Positions 34,190 through 46,448 of a stretch of DNA of 64,000 bases are shown piece after piece. Source of the stretch: Voacanga thouarsii (taxonomy: Eukaryota; Streptophyta; Magnoliopsida; Gentianales; Apocynaceae); the NCBI GenBank assembly GCA_026120185.1, contig JANUWF010001217.1, positions 1,331,001-1,395,000 on the forward strand, in the 5' to 3' direction. The notes under the pieces were generated by a model that saw nothing but the letters and a program-made list of their open reading frames with translations, was not told the origin of the DNA and ran no database searches. A program made the translations under genes and the position numbers. Position 1 is the stretch's first letter; each line of letters starts with the position of its first letter.

Positions 34190-35998
34190 TGAAGGCTTAA
34201 AAAATGGGAAAACACAGAGCACGCAGCGGAAGCGAAAACTGAAGAAAACTGAAAAAAAAATTGAAGAATAGGGGAACTCCCGAAAAGAGCCGGTGCCGGC
34301 TCCGGCAGCCTCAGCCGGTGCCAGTCCCATTCTGGCGGGACTCCGAGGTTAAAAATTTCTAACATTTTCTCCTTGTTCTCAAAGTTGGTTGAACCGGAAT
34401 GTGTGGAACCGGGGTAGGGGTGCTGGTGAAAATCTCTGGTGCGATTCCTGCAAACCTTCTACTCCGTCTTTACATGTATGTGAACGCCAACCTCTCGTTC
34501 TTCCAGTATATGGCCTATCGAATTCCATTTGGTGAACAACTCACAGACTACGGAACTTTTCTTGGAGAGAGAGTGAGAAAGGCGTCTCTTTTTCACAGAA
34601 AAGAAGCCGTGAAAAATAATGTTGTTTTTTCATTCTCCTGTTTAACCTAAATAAAACCCTAGGTTAAACTACATTGACCCATTGGACTCTTAGTTTATCC
34701 TTTTGGACTAAATTAATTATTCTAATTAGAACCAAGTAAATTACCCAATTAATAATTAATTTTTCAACCCAAATACACTAGTTCAATATATAAGCATATA
34801 TTAGTTTAGTCTCAGGTTAATCTTTAATTATTCAAACTGGGTCAAAGCCTTGAATAATTAATTAACCCACCAAACTAATTTAATTAATTCTCTCTCTCCA
34901 TGGGGCCTTTATTTTATTCTAACCCAATAATTAAATCAGGCTACTTAAATAAAATAAATTCTATTTAATTTAATTTAAGACCAACTCCTTAGGTTGTATT
35001 TAATTAGGATTCACAGTCTATACTGGGGACCAAAAGACACACCGCCTTAGCTACTAAAATAACCAAAATACCATTGTCATATAAATAGCTGTATTTTGTA
35101 TTTTAAATATTTTCTAATATCACCATAAGGAAATATTAACCTCAAGGACAATGCTGCGTTAACAAAGTCTCCGACCTACAGGTGTAACAACTAAAATACC
35201 CCTTTATAATCGACGTACATTTAGAGAGGAAGAAGTGTTCTAACACCTCTCTAAATAACATCTATCATCCTTAAGCTTCTAGTCCAATGATCCACAACTT
35301 CCTGAATTGTTTCCGCTTTCCAAGGGAGCTACCCTAAAGCAAATATCCAAATCATGTTTCCTAAAGCCCTGGATATTTAGATCATCTAGACAACCACAAG
35401 GGGCGATATAATATAGAAACTATCTTGTACAAGTCTGTCTTAATTAACTAGTCACACATACCCAACATGCGAGTATATTGGTCCTACGACAGAACCTCAA
35501 CTATAGTATATCAAAGTACATGCTTCCAACTTTGTCAGACCACCAACTCATACTCAAGTTATAGAGTACTAGTCCACGTTGTAGCAGTAGTAGTCTAAGA
35601 TTCTACCATATATTACTTTTAGAAATCACTACTACAGGTCCTATTCTACGTATTCGGAACACGTTTATGTCATGAAGTGAGTTGACTACTCACTGGCTAA
35701 AGGTAAGCCATTCCCCATTTAGAATTCACAACATAATGACCTAGACATGATGAGATTCCCATTCTCATCAATCGGTTAAAAATGAACGTTTATGTGTTAA
35801 GTAACCCGTAATCTATACTTTATTATAAAAGACCTCCATTCACATGGACCACTTACTTAAACACAATGAGTCTTTTTTAAACATAATTGTGCACAAATAA
35901 GATGTAAATTCATAAAAAAATTCTGAAAATAAATTCTTTTATTAAAACATTCGATGTTTACATCAGAAACCTAGTCTAAGAGGGCATATTTCTGAACA
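34190..35998 (-). repeat. 3' LTR of element B
   Basis: Partner of 41610-43413. A GC-rich piece with repeated GCCGG units is at 34285-34340. The purine tract AAAGTGGGAGAT (minus strand, 35999-36010) borders it. Confidence 0.93.
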
Positions 35999-36010
35999 AT
36001 CTCCCACTTT

Positions 36011-36857
36011 CACTCTAAGACTATGTAAGATCATAGGTGCCCACCCCTATGGCGTCTAAATATCTCTTGAAGACTCTCTTAGCCAAAGGCTTGGTGAATA
36101 AATTAGTTAGATTGTTCTCGGAGGTAATCTGTTCCACCACGACTTCCCGTCTCTAGATGAAATCCCGAATCAGGTGATACTTTCTCTCGATGTGCTTCCC
36201 CTTCTTGTGATTCCTGGGTTCTTTAGATTGTGATACTGCTCCAGTATTGTCGCAATACATCACAATCGGCCTGTCCATGTGTGGCACGACTCCAAGTTCT
36301 AAAAGGAACTTCTGGAACCAGACTGCTTCCTTGAATGCCTCCGAAGCTGCCACATACTCAACTTCCATGGTTGAGTCAGCAATGCAAAATTGCTTGATAC
36401 TCCTCCATGAAATGGCTCATCCAGACAAGGTGAAGACATATCCACTAGTGAATTTTCTCTCATCCTTATCTGCCTGAAAGTTTGAGTCTGTGTATCCTAT
36501 AGAAACCAAGTCATCAGCCCTGTAAACCAGCATATAATCTCTCGTTTCCTTGAAGTACTTTAGAATAAGTTTTACAGCTTGCCAATGAACCTCTCCAGGG
36601 TTTGATTGATATCTGCTAACCAAGCCTACGGCAAAGCAAATATCTGACCTAGTACATAGCATAGCGTACATGAGACTTCCCACAGCCGAAGCGTAGAGAA
36701 TCCTACTCATTTTGTCTTTTTCTTCTTGAGACTTAGAATAGTTCCTTGAAGAAAATGACAACCCATGTCTGCAAAGAATTAGAGCTCCCTTGTATGAGTC
36801 CATACTGTACCTGTCCAGCATCTTGTTAATGTATGCCGCTTGGGATAATCCTAACAT
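36011..36857 (-). pseudogene. Copia RNase H, element B
   Basis: Frames 36417-36857 and 36153-36368 together give YASAVGSLMYAM, TRSDICFAVG, HWQAVKLILKYFK, SIGYTDSNFQADKDER with the catalytic Asp, then MEVEYVAASEA, VMYCDNTGAVSQS and KGKHIERKYHLIRD. Only small breaks (near 36370-36415 and after 36153) interrupt it. It is the full-length reference showing the deletion in element A. Confidence 0.9.
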
Positions 36858-37610
36858 TCTCTACTTCCTATTTCTAAGAAGTCTAATCCTGAGAATGTAG
36901 TTGGCTTCTCCTAAGTCCTTCATACTGAATTGATTAGACAGCCAGACCTTTGTAGATGACAATGATCCTACATCATTTTCAATGAGTAGAATGTCATCCA
37001 CATATAAGACAAGAAAAATCACATTAATGCCTTCAAGTTTCCTGTACACGTATGATTCATCCTCGTTTTGAATAAAACCATAAGACTTTACAGTCTCGTC
37101 AAAATGAATGTTCCGTGTTCTCGATGTCTGCTTAAGTCCATAAATGGACTTCTTAAACTTGCAAATCATATGTTCTTGGCCTTCAGCAATAAAACCTTCC
37201 GGTTGGGACACATAGATGTCTTCACTAAGATGGCCATTTAAAAATGTTATCTTGACATCCATTTGCCATATCTTGTTGTCATAATGACATGCGATGGCAA
37301 GGAGGATACGGATGGATTTAAGCATGGCTACTGGGGAAAAGGTCTCCTCATAATCGATTCCCTTTTTCTGAGTATACCCTTTCGCCACAAGCCTAACTTT
37401 GAAGGTTTCCACCTTCCCATCTACTCCCCTTTTTCTCTTGTATACCCACTTACACCCAATGGGTTTTATCCCTTCAGGTGAAGTTACAAGATCCCAAACC
37501 TGATTGAAGTATATAAACTCAATCTCGACTTTTATTACTTCATGCCATAGATTAGCATCGGTATCAGCAATAGCCTCCTTGTTTCTAGTGAGGTCTTATT
37601 CCTGATAGTC
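36858..37610 (-). pseudogene. Copia reverse transcriptase, element B
   Basis: Frame 36861-37412 is open for 183 codons: VRLVAKGYTQKKGIDYEETF, DVKITFLNGHLSEDIY, SIYGLKQTSRTRNI and VLYVDDILLIENDV with YVDD intact. Upstream of 37412 the minus strand reads KWVYKRKKG and IKPIGCK. The coding change from the family RAW to RTR and a stop at the 3' end (before MLGLSQ) are visible. Confidence 0.9.
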
Positions 37611-38562
37611 GGAGACTAGCTCGAAAGCTTCTCTAGTCCATCTCTCCGGAACCCTAGACACTCTCCCACTATGACGGAGCTTCATTTGTATAGGCTCTTG
37701 AGGTTGTGCCTCTTCTTATTCCACAATCGGGTCAGAAAAAGTTGATTTCGAAGATAACTTCTCTTCAAGTTCCAACCTGGTTGAACCTTTCGTGGAAGTA
37801 CTCTGATCATCCTCTAAGTATTTAGCATTAGTACTTACTTGTACTTTCTACTCCTTAGGAAGTTAGGATGATAAAAGTAACAACTCTTTATCCTTTTTGA
37901 ATACTCAACAAAATAGCATAATTATGATCTTGGTTCCAACTTATCTCCCTTAACCAGTACATAAGTTGGACAACCATATATCTTGAGATGATTCAGACTT
38001 GACTTACGCTCTGTCCACATCTCATAGGGAGTCCCAGGTACTGACTTGGAAAGCACCAAGTTCAAAATATATGCCGATGCTTCTAGGGCATATCCCCAAA
38101 AAGACACTGGAAGAGTAGCATGAGACATCATGCTTCGAACCATTTCCATCAATGTCCTGTTCCTTCTCTCAGCTACTCCGTTCTGCTGGGGTGTCCCTGA
38201 CGCGGAGAGTTTGGATATTATCCTATGATGTACCATATAGTCCCTAAATTCACTAAGGAAGTACTCTCTACCATGATCTAATCGTAAGGCCTTGATCAAT
38301 TTACCTGTCTAACGCTCTACTTCAGCCTTAAACTCTTTGAACTTGTCAAAAGAGTCAGATTTGTGTCTCATCAGGTAAATATAACCAAACCTCGTACAAT
38401 CATCTGTGAAAGTGATGAAGTACTAAAACCCCCTCTAACTGGTGTAGACAAGGAACCACATATATCAGTGCAAACAAGACTCAATACCTCCTTAGCTCTA
38501 TCTACCTTAGAGGTAAATGACCTTTTGGTCATCTTTCCCATTAGGTAGAATTCACACTGAGG
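37611..38562 (-). pseudogene. Copia integrase, element B
   Basis: Frame 37922-38299 has [10 protein letters not shown] (second Asp), [15 protein letters not shown] (Glu) and [17 protein letters not shown]. The first catalytic Asp region lies in the broken stretch 38300-38480. 37611-37920 reads the acidic linker to RT with stops. Confidence 0.88.
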
Positions 38563-39140
38563 CTAATTTTTCAATCTCAATGAGCCCAAGGGCCCATCAT
38601 GGATTAACCTCCGAATCCTGGTTGAGTTGATATGACCCAACCTTAGATTCCAAAGATAAGAGTCATTGACATTGGTCTTTCTCTTCCTTGTTAAAGGTTC
38701 AAATTGAGCGTTATTTAATTGATTGTTAATAGGATTTAAGAAAAATAGATTCTCATACATGTACCCAATATATAAAATTTCTCCATCTCTACTGATAGAA
38801 ATACCAAAATGGAAAGATACAAAATATCCTTGATTTATTAGTTTTGCAACTGAAATCGAATTCTGTCGAAATCCAGGTACATATAAAATATCTTTCAAAA
38901 CCACTATTCTATTACAATAAAAAACAAGATCCAGCTCTCCCACTGCAAGGGCTCAAACTTATGCTCTATTTCCCACACGTAGTCCATGTTCACCCTTTTG
39001 GAGTTTTCTAATCTTTCCAACCACTACAAGGAGTTATGGATGTGATCAGTAGCTCTTGAATCAACAATCCAAGTGGAAGTTGATCCAACCATTAATATAG
39101 ACTCTAGAAAGAAAACATTACCTGTGGAGTTTTTCTTGGC
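38563..39140 (-). pseudogene. Copia protease and GAG-pre-integrase, element B
   Basis: Frame 38563-38943 includes DILYVPGFRQNSISVAKLI and DSYLWNLRLGHINSTRIRRL. Upstream (about 39050-39080) the minus strand reads TWIVDSRAT, where the protease Gly of DSG is Arg. Frame breaks separate the parts. Confidence 0.82.
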
Positions 39141-39926
39141 TTGAAGATCCAGACACTCCTTTTTCTAGTGTCCCTTCAATCCACATTTGAAGCACTTGCC
39201 CTTGGGTTTGTCTTTGGACTGGGTCTTGGAGTAGGCCGCTGCATTCCCCTTCTTCTTCTTGAACTTTCTGGGCTTGGGCCCAGTTCTAGAAGATGAAGCC
39301 TTAACAATCATAGCCTTAGATTATGGCTTCATGACCTTCTCTACTATCTGAAGTTCCTTCATCAACTCAATTAAACCCATTTTTAATTTGTTCACGTTGT
39401 AATTCAACTTAAATTGAGTAAAGGAACTCGGTAGAGATTCGAGAACCATATTCACTTGGCTCTTGGGGTCAATGACAGCCCCTAAAATTTCTATCTCCTC
39501 AAAAGCAGCAATTATCTTGAGCATATGCTCTCTGACTGATGCTGCCTCAGCCATCTTAGTGTTTATGATAGTTCGAAGAGCCTCCTGTCTTGTGGGCCGG
39601 CTCTTATCCGCAAACATCGTAGCTAATGATTGAGTTATGTCGTACGCAGAAGCCATGTGCTCGTGTTTGGATTGGAGCACATTAGACATGGAGGCCAACA
39701 TGTAACAACGAGTTATCTCGTCGACCTTCTTCCAGGCCTTCTTACCCTCTTGCTCTTCAGCGGTGGAACCCTCCTCGATAACAGGGTAGGTTTCGTAAAG
39801 GACATACTTATACTCTTCCACTATGCGTATTATGTCTAGGTTTCTCTTCCAATCCACATAGTTTGGTCCTGTTAGCTTATTCTCTCAGATAATAATGGCC
39901 AATAGACTAAAAGAACCTCCCACCAT
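39141..39926 (-). pseudogene. Copia gag, element B
   Basis: The ATG complement at 39924-39926 starts MVGGSFSPLAIII. A stop lies between there and frame 39321-39857, which has VDWKRNLDIIRI and the rest of the UBN2 domain. The zinc knuckle near 39200-39160 keeps all CCHC residues (CFKCGLKGH, then KKEC), but a stop replaces the Trp after His. Confidence 0.9.
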
Positions 39927-41596
39927 TTCTGAAAAATCGAAAATAAAAGAAAAGGATTTAGTTTGTGAAAACAAAACAAATTTGTGCACTTTATCCTCAT
40001 TATCAAAATTGATAATAATTAATTTGGCTCTGAGGGAAACTGACATAGCTTCTTGGGAAGATTAATAGTTCCCTAAGCTAAGTGTGTTAACCACTACAAA
40101 TTAATTTCCCTTCTAGATAATGATCTAGAAGATAACTCTATCGAGGGGATGGCCATTTCCTTTCATTTTCTATGAACATACCTCGCACTATAACCTCCAA
40201 CGAGGGGCTGGCCGATCATAGTACGTGTCCCGAGTTATTAATTAAATCCTTCCATTAGATCTAAATCCTTATGGTATTCCCATCCTATACGGGTTCACTT
40301 CCAGGGTGACCCGAGGGGACCCACGATCTCTAATGAGGATCGTGATGGAATCCATGGGACTGTTGGAACCCATCTCCCACTTAGTCTTTTAAAACAAGGG
40401 TTTTTTGAAAAATAACATTTTGAAAATTTCCATTAAGTTTCCCTTTAACTTAAAAATAAAATATCTAAATCCATTAAAATATTTATGTCAAGATTTATAT
40501 CCTTTGAGAGATTTTTCCATAGACTAATTTTATTTAAGTTAAAAATTTAATGATTTCAAAAAATTTTCAATTAAAACTTTCTAGAGACTTCGGTCTCAAG
40601 TTTATTTGACAAAATAATTTTTCTTGTGCCAAAAATAAAACAAAATGGCTTTCTATTTTAACTTACAAAAATATCTAAATCCAGTATATTTTCTATATCA
40701 AGGATTAAATTCTTTGAGAAAATATCTAAGGATTAATTTTTGTTCAAGTCAAAATAACCATTTAATATGTAGAAAAATATTTTCTTGTCAAAAGTATTCC
40801 CAAAGACTTTGGTCTTTGAGAAAACGTGCACATAGGTACATAAAAATAAATAGTATACTAGAAAACAGTAGACGTTTTCATGCATTTCTATTTTTAAACC
40901 TAAGTGCCTAGATAATAGAATTAAACACATTAATTAATTAATTAATTGTCTTGTTTAATCCTAAAATCCCTTACTAATATTTTTCATGCAAAAATATTTC
41001 ATGAATATTAATTATTGCAAAAATATTAACTTCGCCTGGTATGGACCCCAAAACCAAAAGAAATTACAAGAAAAATTACAAGGAAAATTTAAAATTTCTC
41101 CTTAGTCCGATGCACCCATCGCACTGGATCAAGCACCATTCTACACTGCGGTTCACTGCACCCGCCACACAGAACCAGACCTTGCAGGGAACCAGCACGC
41201 GGACGAGATCCCAGACCCGAGCTGGCGCCGGTTCTGCAGCCCTAGCTGGCACCGATTGCGGTCTGACCGAGTGATCTTCCTGCAGTTTTTCTACGAATTT
41301 CCTCTGTAAATTTTCTCTATTTTTCTGCACAACTTATGGCTGCGTTGGCTATTTGATTTTAACCCTAATGCAATGAAATCCACAAAAACCAACAATCGCC
41401 TATACCCATTAACATTGGGCTTACACGATTTGCTAAGAAAAATAGTAAATTACAAATCTCCTATACCACCATCAGAGAGGTTTAACAGAGAATCTATCCA
41501 TACCAAAACAGCGAAAGATTACAGTTTAATCACATATATATGTCCAGTTTTATTCAACTAGATGCATACTTCATATATTTTCACAAAACCTTCATG
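39927..41596 (-). other. Untranslated leader of element B
   Basis: About 1.67 kb between gag and primer-binding site. No conserved coding sequence. GC-rich block at about 41090-41275. Confidence 0.7.
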
Positions 41597-41607
41597 CTCT
41601 GATACCA
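41597..41607 (-). promoter_or_regulatory. Primer-binding site, element B
   Basis: Minus strand TGGTATCAGAG next to the 5' LTR, as in element A. Confidence 0.9.
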
Positions 41608-41609
41608 AT

Positions 41610-43413
41610 TGAAGGCTTAAAAGGGGAAAACACAGAGCATGCAGCGGAAGTGAAAACTGAAGAAAACTGAAAAAAAAACTAAAGAACAGGGAAACTCCCG
41701 AATAGAGCCGGCGCCAGCTCCAGCAGCCTTAGCCGGCGTCGGTCCCACTCTGGTGGGACTCCAAGGTTAAAAATTTCTAATCTTTTCTCCTTGTTCTCAA
41801 AGTTGGCTGGACCAGAATGTGTGGAACTGGGGTAGGTGCGTTGGTGGAAACCTCTTGTGCGATTCCTGCAAGCCTCCTACTCCATCATTCCAGGTATGTG
41901 AATGCCAACCTCTCGATCTTATAGTATATGGCCTACCTAATCCGTTTGGTGAATAACTCACAGACTAAAGAACTTTTCTTGGAGAGAGAGTGAGAGAGGC
42001 GTCTCTTTTTCACAGAGAAGAAGCCGTGAAAAACAACGTTGTTTTTTCATTCTCCTATTTAACCTAACTAAAACCCTAGATTAAATTGAACTGGCCCATT
42101 GAACTCTTAGTTTAACCTTTTGTACTAAATTAATTATTCTAATTAGAACCAAGTAAATGACCCAATTAATAATTAATTTCCCAGTCCAAATAAACTAGTC
42201 CAATTAATAAGCTTTATTAGTTTAGCCTCAAGTTAATCTTCAATTATTCAAATTGGGCCAAAGTCCTAAATAATTAATTAACCTACCAAACTAATTTAAT
42301 TAATTCTCTCTCTCCATGGGCCTTTATTTTTTTATAGCCCAATAATTAAATCAGGCTACTTAAATAAAATAAATTCCATTTAATTTAATTTAAGACCAAT
42401 TCCTTAGGCTGTATTTAATTAAGACTCACGGTCTATATTGGGGACCAAAAGATACACCGCCTTGGTTACTAAAATGACCAAACTACCCTTACTATATAAA
42501 TAGCTGTATTTTGCATTTTAAATATTTTCTAATATCACCATAAGGAAATATTGACCCTAAGGACAATGCTGCGTTAGCAAAGTTTTCGACCTACAGGTAT
42601 AATGACTAAAATACCCTCTATACATCGCCGTACATTTAGAAATGAAGAAGTGTACTAACACCTCTCTAAATGACATCTACCATCCTTAGGCTTCTAGTCC
42701 AATGATCCATGACTTCCTGGATTGTTTCCGCTTTCCAAGGGAGCTACCCTAAAGTAAACATCTAAGTCATGTTTCTCAAGGCCTTGGATATTTAGATCAT
42801 CCAGACAACCACAATGGGTGATATAGTATAAAAACTATCTTGTACAAATCTGTCTTAACTAACTAGTCACACATACCCAACATGCAAGTATATTGGGCCT
42901 ACGATAGAACCTCAATTATAGCATATCAAAGTACATGCTTCCAGCTTCATCAGACCACCAACTTATACTTAAGTCGTAGAATATTAGTCCACGCTGTAGC
43001 AGTAGTAGTTTAGGTTTCTACCATATAGTACTTTTAGAAACCACTACTACAGGTCCTGTTCTACGTATTCGGAATACACTTATGTCATGATGTGAGTGAA
43101 TTACTCACTGGCTAAAGGTAAGCCATTCCCCATTTGAAATTTACAACATAATAACCTAGACATGGTGAGGTTCCCATTCTCATCAATCGGTTAAGAACGA
43201 ACGTTTATGTGTTAAGTAACCCGTGATCCATACTTTACTGTGAAAGACCTCCATTCACATGGACCACTTACTTAAACACAATGGGTCTTTTCCAAACGTA
43301 ATTGTACACAAATAAGATGTAAATCCATAAATAATTTCTAAAAATAAATTTTTTTATTAAAACATTCGATGTTTACATCAGAAACCTAGTCTAAGAGGGC
43401 ATATTTCCCAACA
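41610..43413 (-). repeat. 5' LTR of element B
   Basis: Partner of 34190-35998. It ends at 43413 against gypsy RT sequence. Confidence 0.93.
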
Positions 43414-44120
43414 GTTCTCTGGTTGCTTCCAATCCGAAACTGCTTCAATTTTTGTTGGGTCCACCTTGATTCCATCATTGGTTACCTCATGGCCAAAAAA
43501 TGCCACACTATCCAGCCAAAACTCGCACTTGCTAAATTTGGTGTAAAGTTTGTGCTCTCTTAACTTTTCCAATACTAGCTTCAAATGTTCTACATGATCC
43601 TCCGGGCTCTTGGAGTATATAAGTATGTCGTCGATGAAGACCACCACAAACTTGTCCTAGTAAGGTTGGAAAACTCGATACATCAAATCCATAAATATCG
43701 CTAGTGCTCCCTAGGGTGACGTGCTAGGTTTGATGTAGCCTTACCTCACCAACTCTTCTAGCTGTTCTTTCAATTCTTTCAGCTCTGTCAGTGTCATCCG
43801 ATATGGAGTTCGGGATACCGATTCTACTCTTGGAACTAGATCAACAGTGAACTCAACTTCTCGGTTGGGAGGTAGAAAAGTGAGATCCGCAGGGAACACG
43901 TCGGGAAAATCTTTTATCATTTCAGTATCCTCTCGAGGGTGCACTGGTCCTTCAGCTTGTTTATCACATAGGCCAAATATCCTTGACATCCTTGCTTCAA
44001 CAATTTCCAGGCTTTTGCACCAGCTATAAAAAACTTTAACTTTTTTATTCTCTTGCCGTTGAACTCCAACACATCGCATCCCGACCTAATGAACTGAACC
44101 GATTTATTCTTACAGTCTAC
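43414..44120 (-). pseudogene. Gypsy reverse transcriptase with internal deletion
   Basis: Frame 43741-44079 has DVFPADLTFLPPNREVEFTV and PYRMTLTELKELKEQLEELV, the start of gypsy RT. The next codons read GYIKPSTSP, a stop, GALAIFMDLMYRVFQPY, then [18 protein letters not shown] with the catalytic F-I-D-D block, and [19 protein letters not shown]. Between SPWGA and FMDLM a typical gypsy RT has roughly 70 more residues (the CIDYRxLN and KIDLRSGYHQ blocks). They are missing here. The frame ends at element B. Confidence 0.9.
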
Positions 44121-44720
44121 TCTAGTCCCATGCTTAGCTAGCCAATCCATTCCCAAAATCAAATCATAATCATCAATAACTAAGACTATCAAATCTCACT
44201 CCAAGCTTTCTCTCCCCACTTCAATTTTACAATTTCGCACATACTGATCTGCTTGCACTATTTTTCCCAAAGACGTACTCACCAACAAAGTAAAAGGTAG
44301 TTCTACTTCATCCCAACCCAAATGATATGTACAATTCTTATTTAAATAGGAATGGGTAGATCCAGGGTCTATCAATGGATTAACAAAATGACCTTGAATA
44401 GTAAACGTACCTTCCACCACCACTGCATCAGCTCCAACCTCTTCCTGGTTAAGAGCGAAAACTTTTGCTTTCACCTGTGGCTTCTGCGTTCCATTTCCAG
44501 AAGCTCCTATAGCATTGGCTTGATTAGCTCCCATGATCTGAGCCGGGTTTCCTTGTCCGACTCGGAGAAGTTTAAGGCTTGCATTTAGCAGATGGTTCGG
44601 GTCTCCACAATGGTAGCATTTCCGTTCAATTCCTCTAGACCAACAATTTTTCTCCATATGGCTCCTCTTCCCACAGTGTCGGCATAATGGAAGATTCTGC
44701 GAAGGACCAACTAGTGCTGT
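44121..44720 (-). pseudogene. Gypsy zinc knuckles and aspartic protease
   Basis: Frame 44196-44657 starts at MEKNCWSRG, the tail of one CCHC knuckle, followed by a second (CYHCGDPNH). It then has a spacer and the RVP-type protease block FVNPLIDPGSTHSYLN, where D-S-G is D-P-G. The following frame to 43917 contains DYDLILGMDWLAKHGTRVDC, the standard gypsy protease end. A frame break lies between them near 44193. Confidence 0.88.
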
Positions 44721-45540
44721 CCATGCTTGCTTTTCCCAGTTCTGCCATTGCTGGATGGCAAGGCGCTTGTTGGGTTGCTGCCTCTAGAAAGGTCTCGGCG
44801 GTTGTCTTTATGGCGGGAAAGGTCTTAGTACCATCCTGTTGCGATCCTCATTCTCAATCCAGGTAGCTGCGTCCACAGCCCCCGAATAGGTCGTTGGTGG
44901 AGAAGGTGCTAACGTCCTTCTTAACTCCTACCTTAACCCCTTGACAAACTGCTTCATCCTGTTCTGTTCGGTATCCACTAGCCTCTTGCAGTACTTTAAC
45001 AACTGAGTAAAACGTGCCGCATATTGTGCCACAGTCATACCTCTCTACTTTAGATTTTGGGACTCGCCTTCCCTTTTCTCTACTATCCACTGAGGGATAT
45101 ATTCAGCTCTGAATACCTCCACAAAATTGGCCTATATCCAGTCTTGATTAATCATCTCCCAGTCATCTTGGACTCATTGCCACCATGCTCGAGCTGGGCC
45201 CCTCAATCAGAATGCAGCAAACTTCACCATTCACTTCTCAGTGTTATGAAGTGTAACGAAGATGTCCTCTATCTATTCTACCCACTGCTCTGCTTTCTGA
45301 TCTTGCTTAGCTTCTCCCAAGAAGATGGGAGGTTGAAATTTCAGGAACCTCTCCAAGGCTTCGTCTTCCCCATTTAGATTCCTCTGCTCAGTCAGAGTTT
45401 GTAGAATCTTGGTCATTTTGTGGAATGCTTGCCCCATCGCCACGCTGATAGGTTCTTCCGACCCTATTTCCAGTTCCGATTCGTTCTCATCCCCTCAGTT
45501 GGGTGATGGCATTTGAGTTGTCTCAAACTTCGGTGTCACA
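44721..45540 (-). pseudogene. Gypsy gag
   Basis: Minus-strand pieces in shifting frames read MTVAQYAARFTQLLKYCKRL and RMKQFVKGL (about 45030-44935), typical Retrotrans_gag core sequence. Similar but more broken sequence continues up to about 45540. No long frame remains. Confidence 0.75.
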
Positions 45541-46435
45541 GGCTATGCCTCAAGAACCTTTCTACTAGATGTGGCTGCACGACACTTGGGTACCATTCTA
45601 AACCATGTCCCAAAAAATGAGTTTTATGCATCAAAGTTTAAAATATTTAAATTGAGCTTGCATTCACATTCAGGTTTAAGTAAAAGAAATCAGATACAAA
45701 TTTTTGTATAAAGAATTGCATATAGATTTTTCTCAAGATTTAGAGTACTCCAGGTACTCTTATTTGCATAAATTTTGAAATAAAGCAGTAAATATAAATA
45801 AACTCCTTAGAACAGGAGTTTATTGAAAGCGGTAAATAAAATGTCCTAAGCCTAGCAGAACCCAGCCTCTATAATCCTCATCAGAATCCTCAAAGTCGGC
45901 ATCATACTACTATCCCCCAGAATTCTTAGAAAAGTCTATCGCAATCCCATTCACAAATCTATAATCCATTGGCTCCTTCCCGGGTCTCCTAGAACTCTCT
46001 TCGGTTTCAACCTAGTTAGGTGGGGGTACAAAGGAGGGTTTAGGTGGAGATTCATAGTCTATCTCCCCCGAGTCATCACTATCAGCAATCAAATCAATTA
46101 TGAGATTAGGAGGGAAGGGGAACATATTCTATGTCAATCTCCTCATCTTCACTGCCAGAAACCAAATCTATTACAGGTATTGGGGTGGCTCAATAATCTG
46201 AATCTTATCATCACTGCTCTCATCCAGAGGTATAATTGGCTGAGGTGTGGGTTGCGGTGCAGGCTGAGGTACTGGTAAATCTTTCAGGTGGATAGGGATG
46301 GGTAGATGTCATTGCTGCCATTTCCTTACTGTTCTAATCATTCTAACCATCCTACAGCATAAACAAGATAGGTTAGTCAAAAGATTTAAACTTAATAAAA
46401 CAAACATATACTAACAATAATTGCCTAAACCTTGT
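45541..46435 (-). other. Gypsy leader and gag N-terminal region
   Basis: No clear domain. Leads to the primer-binding site at 46436. Confidence 0.55.
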
Positions 46436-46446
46436 CTCTGATACCA
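46436..46446 (-). promoter_or_regulatory. Primer-binding site of the gypsy element
   Basis: Minus strand TGGTATCAGAG lies 2 bp from the LTR end (initiator tRNA-Met type). Confidence 0.9.
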
Positions 46447-46448
46447 CT

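Larger units (their letters stand above)
34190..43413 (-). mobile_element. Ty1/copia LTR retrotransposon (element B), A family, nested in gypsy RT
   Basis: LTRs 34190-35998 and 41610-43413 start TGAAGGCTTAAAA and end with ACA at the plus-strand right side. Minus-strand order is 5' LTR, primer-binding site, leader, gag, protease, integrase, RT, RNase H, purine tract, 3' LTR. Proteins closely match element A, and the RNase H keeps the 72 codons that A lost. Several stops remain, so it is defective. LTRs are about 200 bp shorter than in A and carry a different GC-rich segment. Confidence 0.93.

Noticed and set aside
34106..34365. Two 74-codon minus-strand frames at the element B edge
   Set aside because: They run from the Copia LTR into the gypsy RT fragment in the wrong frames. 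The correct reading is the short SFLGLAGYY segment.
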